Part shown: piece after piece, positions 50,054 through 59,009 of the stretch
How positions within the stretch are numbered: position 1 is the stretch's first letter
Layout of the letters: every line of letters begins with the position of its first letter
Source: Candidatus Poribacteria bacterium
GTDB taxonomy: Bacteria > Poribacteria > WGA-4E > GCA-2687025
Direction of reading: 5' to 3'
NCBI GenBank assembly: GCA_018644665.1
Contig: JABGQA010000113.1
Location: 1-64,000 of the forward strand
DNA length: 64,000 nucleotides
The notes under the pieces: model-generated
What the model was told of the DNA's origin: nothing
Seen by the model: only the letters and a program-made list of their open reading frames with translations
Databases searched by the model: none
Position numbers and translations under genes: made by a program

Positions 50054-50108
50054 TGTTACATCCCTCCCGAAGGGTGAGACCGTTGGAGCGGGTGAACGCT
50101 TGGTGGGA

Positions 50109-50135
50109 GCGATGGCCGCCCGCGGCGGCCATCGC
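50109..50135 (-). terminator. GC hairpin terminator without U-tract
   Basis: A perfect 11-bp stem (gcgatggccgc / gcggccatcgc) with a 5-base loop lies 9 bases after the stop of the 50145-50894 gene. It has the same geometry as the hairpin at 49268-49294 but a different sequence. Confidence 0.6.
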
Positions 50136-50144
50136 TCGCAGCCC

Positions 50145-50894
50145 CTAGCGCAGGGCGCGCATCGTGCCCCACGTTGTGGCGAGCTTGCCCGTCGCGTCGA
50201 CGGCGGTGGCGCCGTCGTCGCCGATGATGTCGACAACGGCGGTCGTGAGCACGCCTGCCGAGTGCGAGGTCACGGCGACACCGAGGAGATACGAGTCGCC
50301 GAGGTCCATCTCGATTGGGGGTGTCGGCGTAACGCCGTCGCGGGTGACAGGGTTGCCGGACCAGTCGGACCCGGTGGAACCCCAGTCGCCGGTGAACATA
50401 TTCCCCGCCTTCATGAGGCGGATCGCCGTCGGGAACTCGACGAGGAAGCCCTGACCGTCTGGCACGATGCGCTCGCTCGCCCCGCCCGCGTCCGCGACCG
50501 GGCGCTGCTGGAACGTCACCATGTCGTTGTTGGCGCGCGCCGCCGCGAGGACGTTGATCGAGCCCGCATCTAGCGTCAGACGCGCCATAATGCCGGCCTT
50601 TGCCCATGTGTTCGTGTTCTCGATCGACTGTACGACGATGGCGACGTCGAAGTCGCCGCTGACTTCCTTATACAGGTACGTGAACTGGTCCGCGTTGTCC
50701 CAGATGTCCTGGCCACCGGCGACGATCGTCGCCGTGCTGCCAGAGACGTCCGCAGCGCCACCGTCGATATGGACCTGATCGTCCGTGGCTATGACTGCCA
50801 CCTTCCATTCGCCTGCCGGCCACTGCTGCGCGGAGGCGCTGACGGCCACCAGCGCGAGCGCGGCTGCGAGGGCTGTGATGGTAAATCTGCGCAA
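50145..50894 (-). CDS. Secreted DUF1349/LamG-like protein (copy 2)
   Basis: The 249-residue tandem paralogue of the 49304 gene starts at TTG 50894. It has a signal peptide (MRRFTITALAAALALVAVSASA) and the same motif order: DIWDNADQFTYLYKEVSGDFDV, WAKAGIMARLTLDAGSINV, GDWGSTGSDW. It ends AVDATGKLATTWGTMRALR. Strict length conservation and the conserved ending suggest the C-terminal motif is functional. Both copies lack an enzymatic domain. Confidence 0.7.
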   Translation of the reverse strand: MRRFTITALAAALALVAVSASAQQWPAGEWKVAVIATDDQVHIDGGAADVSGSTATIVAGGQDIWDNADQFTYLYKEVSGDFDVAIVVQSIENTNTWAKAGIMARLTLDAGSINVLAAARANNDMVTFQQRPVADAGGASERIVPDGQGFLVEFPTAIRLMKAGNMFTGDWGSTGSDWSGNPVTRDGVTPTPPIEMDLGDSYLLGVAVTSHSAGVLTTAVVDIIGDDGATAVDATGKLATTWGTMRALR

Positions 50895-51303
50895 GGATGT
50901 ATCCCTTTCCGATGTGTGTGGTCGGCCGCGTGGCCGACGCCTGTGCGAGGCGAGGAATACCGAACGGCGGGCAGGACGGCCATAGCCGCCAACGCTCCAA
51001 TGCCGGATCGGCGTCGACGCGGGGATGCGCCGGCCGAGCTTCCTCTCTCAGGGCCTCGACCTCAGCATAGCTCCTGTGGGTATATCGTGCAACTTTGCCA
51101 CATCGACGCGGGGCCGGCCGGAACTTCGCCGCCTGTCACCCGGCGTGGTGGGTCGCCGGAGCGCCCGCCGTGGCGAGAACGCAGCCGCGGCCGACCGTGC
51201 GGGAGAGACCTTCCCGCGCCGGAGTCGGCGTGCGCCTTCCTCGACTATACTTCACTCCAGGCGCGCCCTTTCGGCGGCCAACGGCCACTCGCGGAGCAGT
51301 GTG
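50895..51303. other. Divergent intergenic region upstream of argG
   Basis: About 410 bases separate the secreted-protein start (minus) from argG (plus). The frames here are chance readings. A tatact element near 51246 is the only promoter-like box I could see, without a clear -35 partner. No gene or RNA element is recognised. Confidence 0.4.
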
Positions 51304-52545
51304 ATGACACGAGATTCCCTACGCGGCAAGAAGGTGCTCGCCCTGGTCTCGGGCGGCTTGGACAGTACGACCATCGTGCATTGGCTCGCGGCAGCGGGCG
51401 TGGACGTGCAGGGCATAACTGTGGATCTCGGCCAGCCGGACGAGCGTGACCTGTCCGACGTGCCAGAGCGCATGCGAGCGGCGGGCGCGAGCGACTCGGT
51501 CCTCGTCGACGGGCGTGAGCGACTGGCCGAATACATGATGCAGGTGATCCACGGTCAGGCGTACCACGAGGGGATGTACTGGAACACCACAGGCATTGCG
51601 CGCATGGCGACTGTAGCCGTGGCGCTGCCCGAGGTGCGAGCGCGCGGGATCGACGTCCTCACGCACGGAGCCACCGGCCGCGGCAACGACCAGGTGCGAT
51701 TCGAACTCGCCCTCGCGATGCTCGCCCCCGATGCGCGGGTATACGCTCCCTGGCGTGACGCGGAGTTCGAGGACACTCTCGGCGGCCGCAAGCTCATGAT
51801 CGACTACTGCCGCGACAACGACCTCGCCGTGACGGCGACCGAGGAGAAGCCCTACTCGACGGACGCGAACTTCTGCGGGCTCACGCACGAGGCCGGCCGG
51901 CTCGAGTCTCTGTCGACCGGCACCGACTTCGTTGATTTCATCATGGGCGTCGCGCCGATGGACGCGCCGGACGAGGTCGAGGAAGTCGCCGTGGCGTTCG
52001 AAATGGGTCAACCCGTGTCGGTGAACGGCGCAGCGGTCGGCATCGTGCAGGCGTTCGAGATGCTCAACGAGATCGGCGGCCGCAACGGCGTCGGCATCGG
52101 GTGCGATGTCATTGAGAACCGCCGCATCGGCATCAAGTCTCGTGGCGTGTACGAGGCTCCGGGCGTGACGGTCGTTGGGTACGTATACGACAAGCTCCTC
52201 CAACTCATTCTCGACCGCAACCGACGCAAGTTCTTCGACACCGTCTCGCGCCAGTTGGCGGACGTCGTGTACGAGGGCGAGTGGTTCGGGCCGCACGCCG
52301 GGGCGCTCATCCAGGTCACCGAAGGCATTGCACAGCACGCCACCGGCACCCTCACGGTCGGCCTGTATAAGGGGAACATCCGCTTCATCTCGGCCACGGA
52401 TGTGCCGTACAGTCTGTACGACGAGGAAGGCGCGTCGATGGAGAAGGTCGGCGAGCTGAGCCATGGATGGTCCCAGGGCTACATGGAGATCGCCGACTAC
52501 GTGGCGCGCGGCATGGCGAGCGCGGGACAGACGCGCAAGCCGTAG
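51304..52545 (+). CDS. argG: Argininosuccinate synthase
   Basis: ArgG joins citrulline and aspartate using ATP in arginine synthesis. The 413-residue protein has the N-type ATP pyrophosphatase loop ALVSGGLDSTTIV, HGATGRGNDQVRFE, EEKPYSTDANFCGLTHEAGRLE and GIKSRGVYEAPG. ATG 51304 gives the family N-terminus and follows GGAG; the longer reading is not supported. argH or other arginine genes are not adjacent. Confidence 0.93.
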   Translation: MTRDSLRGKKVLALVSGGLDSTTIVHWLAAAGVDVQGITVDLGQPDERDLSDVPERMRAAGASDSVLVDGRERLAEYMMQVIHGQAYHEGMYWNTTGIARMATVAVALPEVRARGIDVLTHGATGRGNDQVRFELALAMLAPDARVYAPWRDAEFEDTLGGRKLMIDYCRDNDLAVTATEEKPYSTDANFCGLTHEAGRLESLSTGTDFVDFIMGVAPMDAPDEVEEVAVAFEMGQPVSVNGAAVGIVQAFEMLNEIGGRNGVGIGCDVIENRRIGIKSRGVYEAPGVTVVGYVYDKLLQLILDRNRRKFFDTVSRQLADVVYEGEWFGPHAGALIQVTEGIAQHATGTLTVGLYKGNIRFISATDVPYSLYDEEGASMEKVGELSHGWSQGYMEIADYVARGMASAGQTRKP

Positions 52546-52571
52546 CCACACAGAGCGAGGACTACACGCCG

Positions 52572-53990
52572 ATGACGCACGTCCCGGTGCTCCGCAAGGG
52601 CAAGCCGTATCGCAGCCTGAACGCGTACACGATGCCCCACGTCGAGACGGGCGAGCCGGTCGCCGAGGTTAGCCTTGCGAACCGCGGCCTGATCGCTCGC
52701 GACCTCGCGGACGCTTCGGCGAACAAGCGCGCCCTCGAGCAGCTCCGCGTGCGCGACATCATCGCCATGTGCGGCCGAGCGGCGCGTGCGTTTCGCGAAG
52801 ATGTCTTGCCGCTCGGAGACCAGCCGCAGTCGCCAGAGCAGTACGTACGCCAACTCTCGTCGACAACCGGCATGCCGGAGGCCCTGTGCCGGGCCAACAT
52901 GGCGAAGATTTGTCTGGTGCTCGACGAGATGGAGGCCGTGCTCGGCGGGCTGACGCGCGGGCTCGACCTCGACATCATCGAGGCGGGGTGGGGCGAGCAG
53001 GGCGGCCGCAAGCTGAGCTACGTTGCGCAGGCGGACGCTCTCGGCGCGGTCCTTCCGAGCAACTCCCCGGGTGTGCACTCGCTCTGGCTGCCCGCCCTGC
53101 CGTTGCGGATTCCGCTCGTGCTGAAGCCAGGGAGCGGCGAGCCCTGGACACCCTTTCGCATCGCGCAGGCGTTCATGTCCGTCGGCTGTCCCGAGGAAGC
53201 GTTCGGCTTCTACCCGAGCGACTACAGCGGCGCGACCGAAATCCTCCTCCGCTGCAATCGCACGATGCTCTTCGGCGGGGCGTCGACGGTGAAGCCGTGG
53301 GAGGGCGACCCTGGCGTGCAGATCCACGGCCCCGGATGGAGCAAGGTCATCCTCGGTGACGACTGCGCCGACCAGTGGGAGGACTACCTCGACGTCATGG
53401 TCGAGTCCGTCTCCGCAAACGGTGGGCGCTCGTGCATCAACGCCTCGGGCGTATGGACGCCACGCCACGGTCGCGACATTGCAGAGGCGCTCGCCGACAA
53501 GCTGGGGGCGATTCAGGCCCGGCCCCTCAGCGACCCCGACGCGAAGATTGCCGCATTCGCGAATCCAAAGGTCGCCCAAGGCATTTCGGACATGATCGAC
53601 GGCCAGCTCGCGGTGGACGGCGCGGAGGACGTGACTCAACGCGTGCGGCGGGATCGGATGATCGAATCGAACCGGTGCGCGTTCCTCAACCCCACCGTCG
53701 TGTGGTGCGAAGACCCCGCGCATCCGCTGGCGAGCACGGAACTCCTCTTCCCGTTCGTGAGCGTGGTCGAGGTACCTCAGGCTGAACTCCTGGAGCGCAT
53801 CGGTCCAACGCTCGTGGGCACGGCGATCACCGAGGACGACGTCTTTGTTCGTGAGTTGATGGCGTCCGCGCACGTCGAGCGCCTGAACCTCGGCCCCATA
53901 CCCACCAACCGTATCTCGTGGGATCAGCCGCACGAGGGCAACCTGTTCGAGCACCTGTATCGCCAGCGAGCCCTCCAGGCCACCGCATGA
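52572..53990 (+). CDS. Aldehyde dehydrogenase family protein
   Basis: The 472-residue protein has the ALDH fold with the catalytic cysteine at 288 in GGRSCINASGVW, the nucleotide-site region LVLKPGSGEPWTP, and FGGASTVKPW. Late motifs are divergent from classic ALDHs (STELLFPFVSVVEV). It resembles the subgroup of CoA-independent or acylating dehydrogenases paired with iron alcohol dehydrogenases. The next gene starts inside its stop codon (ATGA), so the two are translated together and probably act on one aldehyde/alcohol pair. Confidence 0.8.
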   Translation: MTHVPVLRKGKPYRSLNAYTMPHVETGEPVAEVSLANRGLIARDLADASANKRALEQLRVRDIIAMCGRAARAFREDVLPLGDQPQSPEQYVRQLSSTTGMPEALCRANMAKICLVLDEMEAVLGGLTRGLDLDIIEAGWGEQGGRKLSYVAQADALGAVLPSNSPGVHSLWLPALPLRIPLVLKPGSGEPWTPFRIAQAFMSVGCPEEAFGFYPSDYSGATEILLRCNRTMLFGGASTVKPWEGDPGVQIHGPGWSKVILGDDCADQWEDYLDVMVESVSANGGRSCINASGVWTPRHGRDIAEALADKLGAIQARPLSDPDAKIAAFANPKVAQGISDMIDGQLAVDGAEDVTQRVRRDRMIESNRCAFLNPTVVWCEDPAHPLASTELLFPFVSVVEVPQAELLERIGPTLVGTAITEDDVFVRELMASAHVERLNLGPIPTNRISWDQPHEGNLFEHLYRQRALQATA

Positions 53991-55123
53991 GCCGGCACGG
54001 CGCCATCGAGGCGTTCGACCACATCCCGGGGCCGCGCGTGGTCTGCGGCGTAGGTAGCCTCGCGCGACTGGGCGACCTGGCCCAGGGGCTCGGAGGCACG
54101 CGCGCGCTTGTCGTGACAGACGCGGGCGTCGTCCGTGCGGGGATTCTCGAACGCGCGGTTCACTCCCTGCGCGCGGCGTCCATCGCGGCGGTGGTCTACG
54201 ACCGTGTCCGCGCGAACCCCTCGTCAGACGACGTAGCTTGGGCGGCCGACCACGCGCGCGAGGCCGACCCCATCGACCTCATCGTCGGCCTGGGCGGCGG
54301 CAGCGCCATGGACTGCGCCAAGGGCGCCAACTTCGTCCTGACGAACGGCGGCGTGATGTCCGACTACTGGGGCTACGGCAAGGCCGGCGGGCCCATGCTC
54401 CCGTCGATCGGCGTGCCGACCACCGCCGGGACGGGTAGCGAGGCGCAGTCTTACGCTCTCATCTCCGACCCCGAGACGCATCGCAAAATGGCATGTGGCG
54501 ACCTGAACGCGCGTTTTCGTGCCGTCATCCTTGATGCATCGCTCACCACGACGATGCCGATTGGCGTCACCGGCGCGACCGGCATGGATGCGCTCGCCCA
54601 CGCCGTCGAGAGCTACGTGTCCACGAAGGCCAACCCCATGTCGCGGCTCTACGCGCGGGAAGCCTTCGCGCTGCTCGACGCCTCTTTCGAGCGCGCACTC
54701 TCGGCGCCGGACGACATGGACGCGCGCGCGGCGATGCTCCTTGGCGCGCACTACTCGGGCGCGGCGATCGAGAACTCGATGTTAGGGGCCGCGCATGCGT
54801 CCGCGAACCCGTTGACGGCGCGTCACGGCGTACCCCACGGCGCCGCGGTCGGCCTGATGCTGCCGCATGTCGTGGCGTACAATGAGGCGGGCCGCGCGGG
54901 AGGGTACGATGGATTGGGCCCGTATGGCGCCCCGGGGATGTGCGGTCGTGCTGAGGCGTTGCGGGCGGCCGCCGGGATGCCGGCGTGCCTCCGCGACTGT
55001 GGCGTCCACGGCGATGATCTGGACGCGTTGGCGGCGCTGGCGACCGAGGAGTGGACCGCGAAGTACAACCCGCGACCGCTTACGCCGGCTGACTTCAGGG
55101 CGCTGTACGAGGCCGCGCTGTGA
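53987..55123 (+). CDS. Iron-containing alcohol dehydrogenase
   Basis: The 378-residue protein is a group III (Fe-ADH) enzyme. It shows the NAD region GLGGGSAMDCAKGANF and GVPTTAGTGSEA, and the metal ligands in GMDALAHAVESYVS and MLGAAHASANPLTARHGVPHG. The ATGA overlap with the aldehyde dehydrogenase couples them. Together they could oxidise an alcohol to its acid or run in reverse. The substrate cannot be fixed from sequence; related pairs act on propanediol, lactaldehyde or phosphonate-derived aldehydes. Confidence 0.85.
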   Translation: MSRHGAIEAFDHIPGPRVVCGVGSLARLGDLAQGLGGTRALVVTDAGVVRAGILERAVHSLRAASIAAVVYDRVRANPSSDDVAWAADHAREADPIDLIVGLGGGSAMDCAKGANFVLTNGGVMSDYWGYGKAGGPMLPSIGVPTTAGTGSEAQSYALISDPETHRKMACGDLNARFRAVILDASLTTTMPIGVTGATGMDALAHAVESYVSTKANPMSRLYAREAFALLDASFERALSAPDDMDARAAMLLGAHYSGAAIENSMLGAAHASANPLTARHGVPHGAAVGLMLPHVVAYNEAGRAGGYDGLGPYGAPGMCGRAEALRAAAGMPACLRDCGVHGDDLDALAALATEEWTAKYNPRPLTPADFRALYEAAL

Positions 55124-56286
55124 CGCGATGCCCGCGGCTGCATCCGGCAGAAGAGCAGACCGATCGAAGGAGTTCGCCCGTCCGACAGACAGTTCCTCTA
55201 CTGCTGACCGCGTTCCTCGGCGTCCTCGCCGCGTTCTCCGCGAGCGCGCAGGACTGGCCCAGTTTCCGCGGCGACGCGAGCCTAACCGGGGTATCGACAT
55301 CCACGTTGCCCGCTGACCCCGAGCTCATCTGGACTTACGACACGGATGGCGCGATTTACGGCGCCGCGGCCATCGCGGGCGGCACGGTGTTCGTCGGGTC
55401 TCTCGACCACGGCCTCCATGCCGTGGGCCTCGAAGACGGCGACTTCCTGTGGCGGTACGATGCCGGGGAAGCGCTGACCGCCTCCCCGACATACGCGGAC
55501 GGCGTCGTGTACGTGGGGGACGAACTCGGCACGTTCCACGCCGTTGACGCCGTCACGGGCGAGATGAAGTGGACGTTCGAGACCGACGGCGAAATCGCAT
55601 CGCCCGCCAACGTCGCCTACGGACGAGTCGTCTTCGGGTCGTACGACCAGTTCCTCTACTGCCTGGACGTCCGCGACGGCTCGGAGATATGGCGCGTCGA
55701 GACAGACAACTACGTGCACGCCGGGCCGGCCATCTACGACGGAGCGGCCTACATCTCGGGGTGCGACGGCTTTCTGCGCGCGGTGGACCTGGCCGACGGT
55801 ACCGAGAAACAGAAGATCAGCCTGGGCGCCTATTGCATTGCCAGCGCGGCAATACTCGACGGCCGTGCCTATGTGGGGACATACGCGAACCAGGTCCTAG
55901 GCATAGACCTCGCCGCGGAGGCCGCCGTGTGGGACTACACCCATCCGGTCCGCCAGTTCCCGTTCTACGCATCCGCCGCGGTGACGCCGGAGATTGTGGT
56001 CGTCGCGGGGCGAGACAAGATCGTGCACGCGCTGCACCCAGGCACGGGCGACGCGCTGTGGACGCACAACGCTGGGGCCAAGGTCGACTCGTCGCCGGTG
56101 GTTGTCGGCGACCGCGCGTTCTTCGGAACGGACGGCGGAGTGGTGCGGTCGGTTGATTTGGCGACCGGAGACACGACGTGGCAATATGAGACGGGGTCAG
56201 CGATGGCGGCTCCGCCTGCGGTCGCGGGTGGTCGCCTGGTCATAGGGTCGGACTCGGGAACGCTGTATTGCTTCGGGGGAAGATGA
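55120..56286 (+). CDS. Secreted PQQ-type beta-propeller protein (BamB-like repeats)
   Basis: The 388-residue protein starts at GTG 55120, overlapping the alcohol dehydrogenase stop. It has a hydrophobic signal segment at about 25-43 (PLLLTAFLGVLAAFSASA). Seven or eight blades carry the PQQ-like pattern: LYCLDVRDGSEIWRVETDN, VHALHPGTGDALWTHNAG and VRSVDLATGDTTWQYETG. No catalytic residues of quinoprotein dehydrogenases are visible, so it is more likely a BamB-like scaffold or a sensor. It precedes the radical SAM gene by 4 bases. Confidence 0.78.
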   Translation: MTRCPRLHPAEEQTDRRSSPVRQTVPLLLTAFLGVLAAFSASAQDWPSFRGDASLTGVSTSTLPADPELIWTYDTDGAIYGAAAIAGGTVFVGSLDHGLHAVGLEDGDFLWRYDAGEALTASPTYADGVVYVGDELGTFHAVDAVTGEMKWTFETDGEIASPANVAYGRVVFGSYDQFLYCLDVRDGSEIWRVETDNYVHAGPAIYDGAAYISGCDGFLRAVDLADGTEKQKISLGAYCIASAAILDGRAYVGTYANQVLGIDLAAEAAVWDYTHPVRQFPFYASAAVTPEIVVVAGRDKIVHALHPGTGDALWTHNAGAKVDSSPVVVGDRAFFGTDGGVVRSVDLATGDTTWQYETGSAMAAPPAVAGGRLVIGSDSGTLYCFGGR

Positions 56287-56290
56287 CCGC

Positions 56291-57643
56291 ATGAATCAGG
56301 ACCTGCCGCTCGTAGCGCCGGAACCCGCGACGACGCGGCTCGATTCCTCGGAGACGGAGATCGGCTCCGTTTTCGTGTCTAACTACCCGCCGTACTCGTT
56401 CTGGTCCGACGATGCCGTGAGCGCGGCACGCGACGTTCTGCACACGCCGTACGACCCCACCTCGGACCGCGACCTCGGCCTCTATCTGCACATCCCGTTC
56501 TGCCGCAAGCGGTGCAAGTTCTGCTATTTCCGCGTCTACACGGACAAGAACGCCGACGACATCAGCACGTATCTGGACGGCCTCGGGCGCGAGGTCGAGT
56601 TGTACGCCGAGTTGCCCCAGACCGCGGGACGTCCGCTGGACTTCGTGTACTTCGGCGGCGGCACACCGTCCTACATCGGGACGCGCCACCTGCGCGCCCT
56701 GGTTGAGAGGGTGCAGGCCGCGATGCCCTGGACCGGCGCCCGTGAGGTGGCGTTCGAGTGCGAGCCAGGCACGCTCACGGAGGCGAAGGTGCAGACGATC
56801 CGCGACATCGGCGTCACGCGCCTCAGCCTGGGCGTCGAGAACATGGACGACGCCATACTCGCGGAGAACGGTCGGGCGCACGTCTCGAAGGAGATATACC
56901 GGGTCGTCCCGTGGATTCAGGAGGCTGACTTCGCACAGGTGAACATGGACCTGATCGCGGGCATGATCGGCGAGACGTGGGAGACGTGGCGCGAGACCGT
57001 GAAGAAGACGCTGGAACTCGAACCTGACTCCATCACCGTCTACCAGATGGAACTGCCGTTCAACACCGTCTACTCGCGGGGTATCCGCGATGGCGAAGCC
57101 ATGACCGTCGCCGACTGGCAGACCAAGCGTGACTGGCACGCGTACGCCTTCGAGCAGATCGCCGACGCGGGCTATCACCAGTCCAGCGCATACACGATGA
57201 TCCGTGATGGCAATGAGGCCGGCTTCGTCTATCGCGACGCTGTGTGGACCGGTCAGGACATGATCGGCGCGGGCGTCGCGTCGTTCTCGCACGTGGGAGG
57301 GACGCACTTCCAGAACGCCCCGCAGTGGGACGACTACCTCGCCCCGATACGGGATGGAGCGTTGCCCCTGTTCCGCGCCTTCGAGCCGACCGACCGCGAG
57401 CGGCTCACGCGAGAGCTTATCCTCCAGATGAAGACGGGCCGCGTGGAGCCGAGAGCCTTCTCGGCGAAGTTCGGCGTAGACGTACTCGTGGCGTTCGAGG
57501 ACGCGTTCGCGAAGCTCGAATCCGAGCGCATGTTGGTCGCCTCGCCGGATGCAGTCACGTTGACCCACGACGGCCTTCTGCGCGCGGATTCGCTCCTGCC
57601 CGAGTTCTACGACGCGAAGTACCGCAACGCGCGCTACACGTAG
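56291..57643 (+). CDS. HemN/HemW-like radical SAM protein
   Basis: The 450-residue protein has the radical SAM cluster motif CRKRCKFC (C-x3-C-x2-C), then VYFGGGTPSYIG, EVAFECEPGTLTEAKV, TRLSLGVENMDDAIL, VNMDLIAGMIGETWETW and a C-terminal HemN-type domain. This is the family of oxygen-independent coproporphyrinogen III oxidase-like enzymes and HemW heme chaperones. The tyrosine before the cluster (LGLYLHIPFC) fits HemN/HemW. The LSLGVENMDD variant of the usual SLGVQ motif suggests a divergent member. It sits between two PQQ-type propellers. Confidence 0.85.
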   Translation: MNQDLPLVAPEPATTRLDSSETEIGSVFVSNYPPYSFWSDDAVSAARDVLHTPYDPTSDRDLGLYLHIPFCRKRCKFCYFRVYTDKNADDISTYLDGLGREVELYAELPQTAGRPLDFVYFGGGTPSYIGTRHLRALVERVQAAMPWTGAREVAFECEPGTLTEAKVQTIRDIGVTRLSLGVENMDDAILAENGRAHVSKEIYRVVPWIQEADFAQVNMDLIAGMIGETWETWRETVKKTLELEPDSITVYQMELPFNTVYSRGIRDGEAMTVADWQTKRDWHAYAFEQIADAGYHQSSAYTMIRDGNEAGFVYRDAVWTGQDMIGAGVASFSHVGGTHFQNAPQWDDYLAPIRDGALPLFRAFEPTDRERLTRELILQMKTGRVEPRAFSAKFGVDVLVAFEDAFAKLESERMLVASPDAVTLTHDGLLRADSLLPEFYDAKYRNARYT

Positions 57644-57697
57644 ACGGGATGCCTTCTTCCCCACAGCGGCCGTCGGATGCAACCGCAGGTGAACAGC

Positions 57698-58942
57698 ATG
57701 CACAGGCGGCTACGGCGACGAAACGGCGCTCGCGCCTCGGCCTGCGTTGCTCTCGCCTTCGCCTGCCTAGTCGCGTCGGCCGGCGACTGGCCGCAGTGGC
57801 GCGGCGCGAATCGCGATGGCGTCTCACCCGAGCGCGGTCTGACAACCACATGGCCTGAAGGCGGCCCCCCGTCTCTGTGGACGCGCGCCATCGGCGAGGG
57901 CTTCTCGGGCGTCTCGATCGTCGGCGACCGCGTCTACACGATGGCGGGCCAGGGAGAGGACGAGGTCGTCCTGTGCCTCGATGCCCTGACAGGCGAGGAC
58001 GTCTGGCGCGTCCCGATTGATCGCAAGTTCACGGAAGGACACGGGAACGGGCCCCGTTCTACTCCGACGGTCCACGACGGCGCGGTGTATGTCCTGTCCG
58101 CGTGGGGAACGCTCCGCGCCATCGACGCGCGGTACGGCGACCCGATCTGGGAACACGACCTGCGCGAGGAATACGGCGGCCGATCGGAAGCCAGCGAGCC
58201 GTGGCGCGGGTACGCGACCTCGGCGCTCGTCGAGGACGACCTTCTCGTCGTCGAGGTCGGCGGGCCGGACGGAGGCGCCGTGATGGCCTTCGACCGCGTC
58301 TCCGGCGAGCAGCGGTGGGCGGCGCTGTCCGACCCGCCGGCGTACTCGTCGCCAATCGGCATTGAAGTCGACAGGCTTCGGCAGGTGGTTTTGCTCAACG
58401 GCGCCGCCGCCGTAGGCCTGACGCTCGACGGACTCGAGGCGTGGCGTTACCCGTGGGTGACCAGCTACGACCAGAACGTGGCGACCCCCGTGTTCATCGC
58501 GCCGAATCGAGTGTTCATCTCGGAGGGATACGACGGCAAGGGCGCCGCCATGCTGGAGGTCGCTGACAGCGGCCTCCGTGAAGTCTGGCGCAGCGAGGTG
58601 ATGCGCAACGACTTCGGCTCGTGCGTGCTCGCCGACGGCTTCCTCTACGGCTTCGACGGGACGTCGCTGAAGTGCATCGACGCGCGCGATGGCGCGGAAC
58701 GGTGGGTGAAGCGCGGCTATGGGCGTGGCACGCTCATCGCAGCCGATGACGTCCTGATCGTGCTGGGAGAGCGCGGACAACTCGTGGTGGTCGCCGCGCA
58801 GCCAGACGAATACGTCGAGCATGCCGCCGTGAAGCAGGTGATCGCCGGCAAGTGCTGGACCTCCCCGTCGTTGGCGCACGGCAGGCTGTACATCCGTGAC
58901 GAGAAGACGCTTATCGCGCTAGACCTCCGCTCCGGCCATTAG
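57698..58942 (+). CDS. Secreted PQQ-type beta-propeller protein
   Basis: The 414-residue protein starts at ATG 57698, preceded by AGGTGA (the earlier ATG at 57677 has no ribosome-binding site). A signal peptide (ACVALAFACLVASA) leads to DWPQWRGANRDGVSPE, a common start of propeller proteins in planctomycetes and related bacteria. The later blades show VVLCLDALTGEDVWRVPI, LRAIDARYGDPIWEHDL and LKCIDARDGAERWVKRG. Likely periplasmic; function unknown. The sequence differs clearly from the propeller at 55120. Confidence 0.75.
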   Translation: MHRRLRRRNGARASACVALAFACLVASAGDWPQWRGANRDGVSPERGLTTTWPEGGPPSLWTRAIGEGFSGVSIVGDRVYTMAGQGEDEVVLCLDALTGEDVWRVPIDRKFTEGHGNGPRSTPTVHDGAVYVLSAWGTLRAIDARYGDPIWEHDLREEYGGRSEASEPWRGYATSALVEDDLLVVEVGGPDGGAVMAFDRVSGEQRWAALSDPPAYSSPIGIEVDRLRQVVLLNGAAAVGLTLDGLEAWRYPWVTSYDQNVATPVFIAPNRVFISEGYDGKGAAMLEVADSGLREVWRSEVMRNDFGSCVLADGFLYGFDGTSLKCIDARDGAERWVKRGYGRGTLIAADDVLIVLGERGQLVVVAAQPDEYVEHAAVKQVIAGKCWTSPSLAHGRLYIRDEKTLIALDLRSGH

Positions 58943-58943
58943 G

Positions 58944-58973
58944 GTGTGGAGGCCGGCGGCCCGGCCTCCGCAC
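58944..58973. terminator. Strong bidirectional hairpin between convergent genes
   Basis: A 13-bp stem (gtgtggaggccgg / ccggcctccgcac, one G-T pair) with a 4-base loop begins 1 base after the propeller stop and lies 37 bases from the GH172 stop. No T-tract follows on either strand. Confidence 0.6.
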
Positions 58974-59009
58974 TGCTGTCTGAGGTTCGCGGAGCGACCC
59001 TCTGCGCTC

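Noticed and set aside
52497..53954. A 485-codon open frame antisense to the aldehyde dehydrogenase
   Set aside because: The sense strand shows ALDH motifs and an ATGA link with the next gene. The antisense frame is a shadow.
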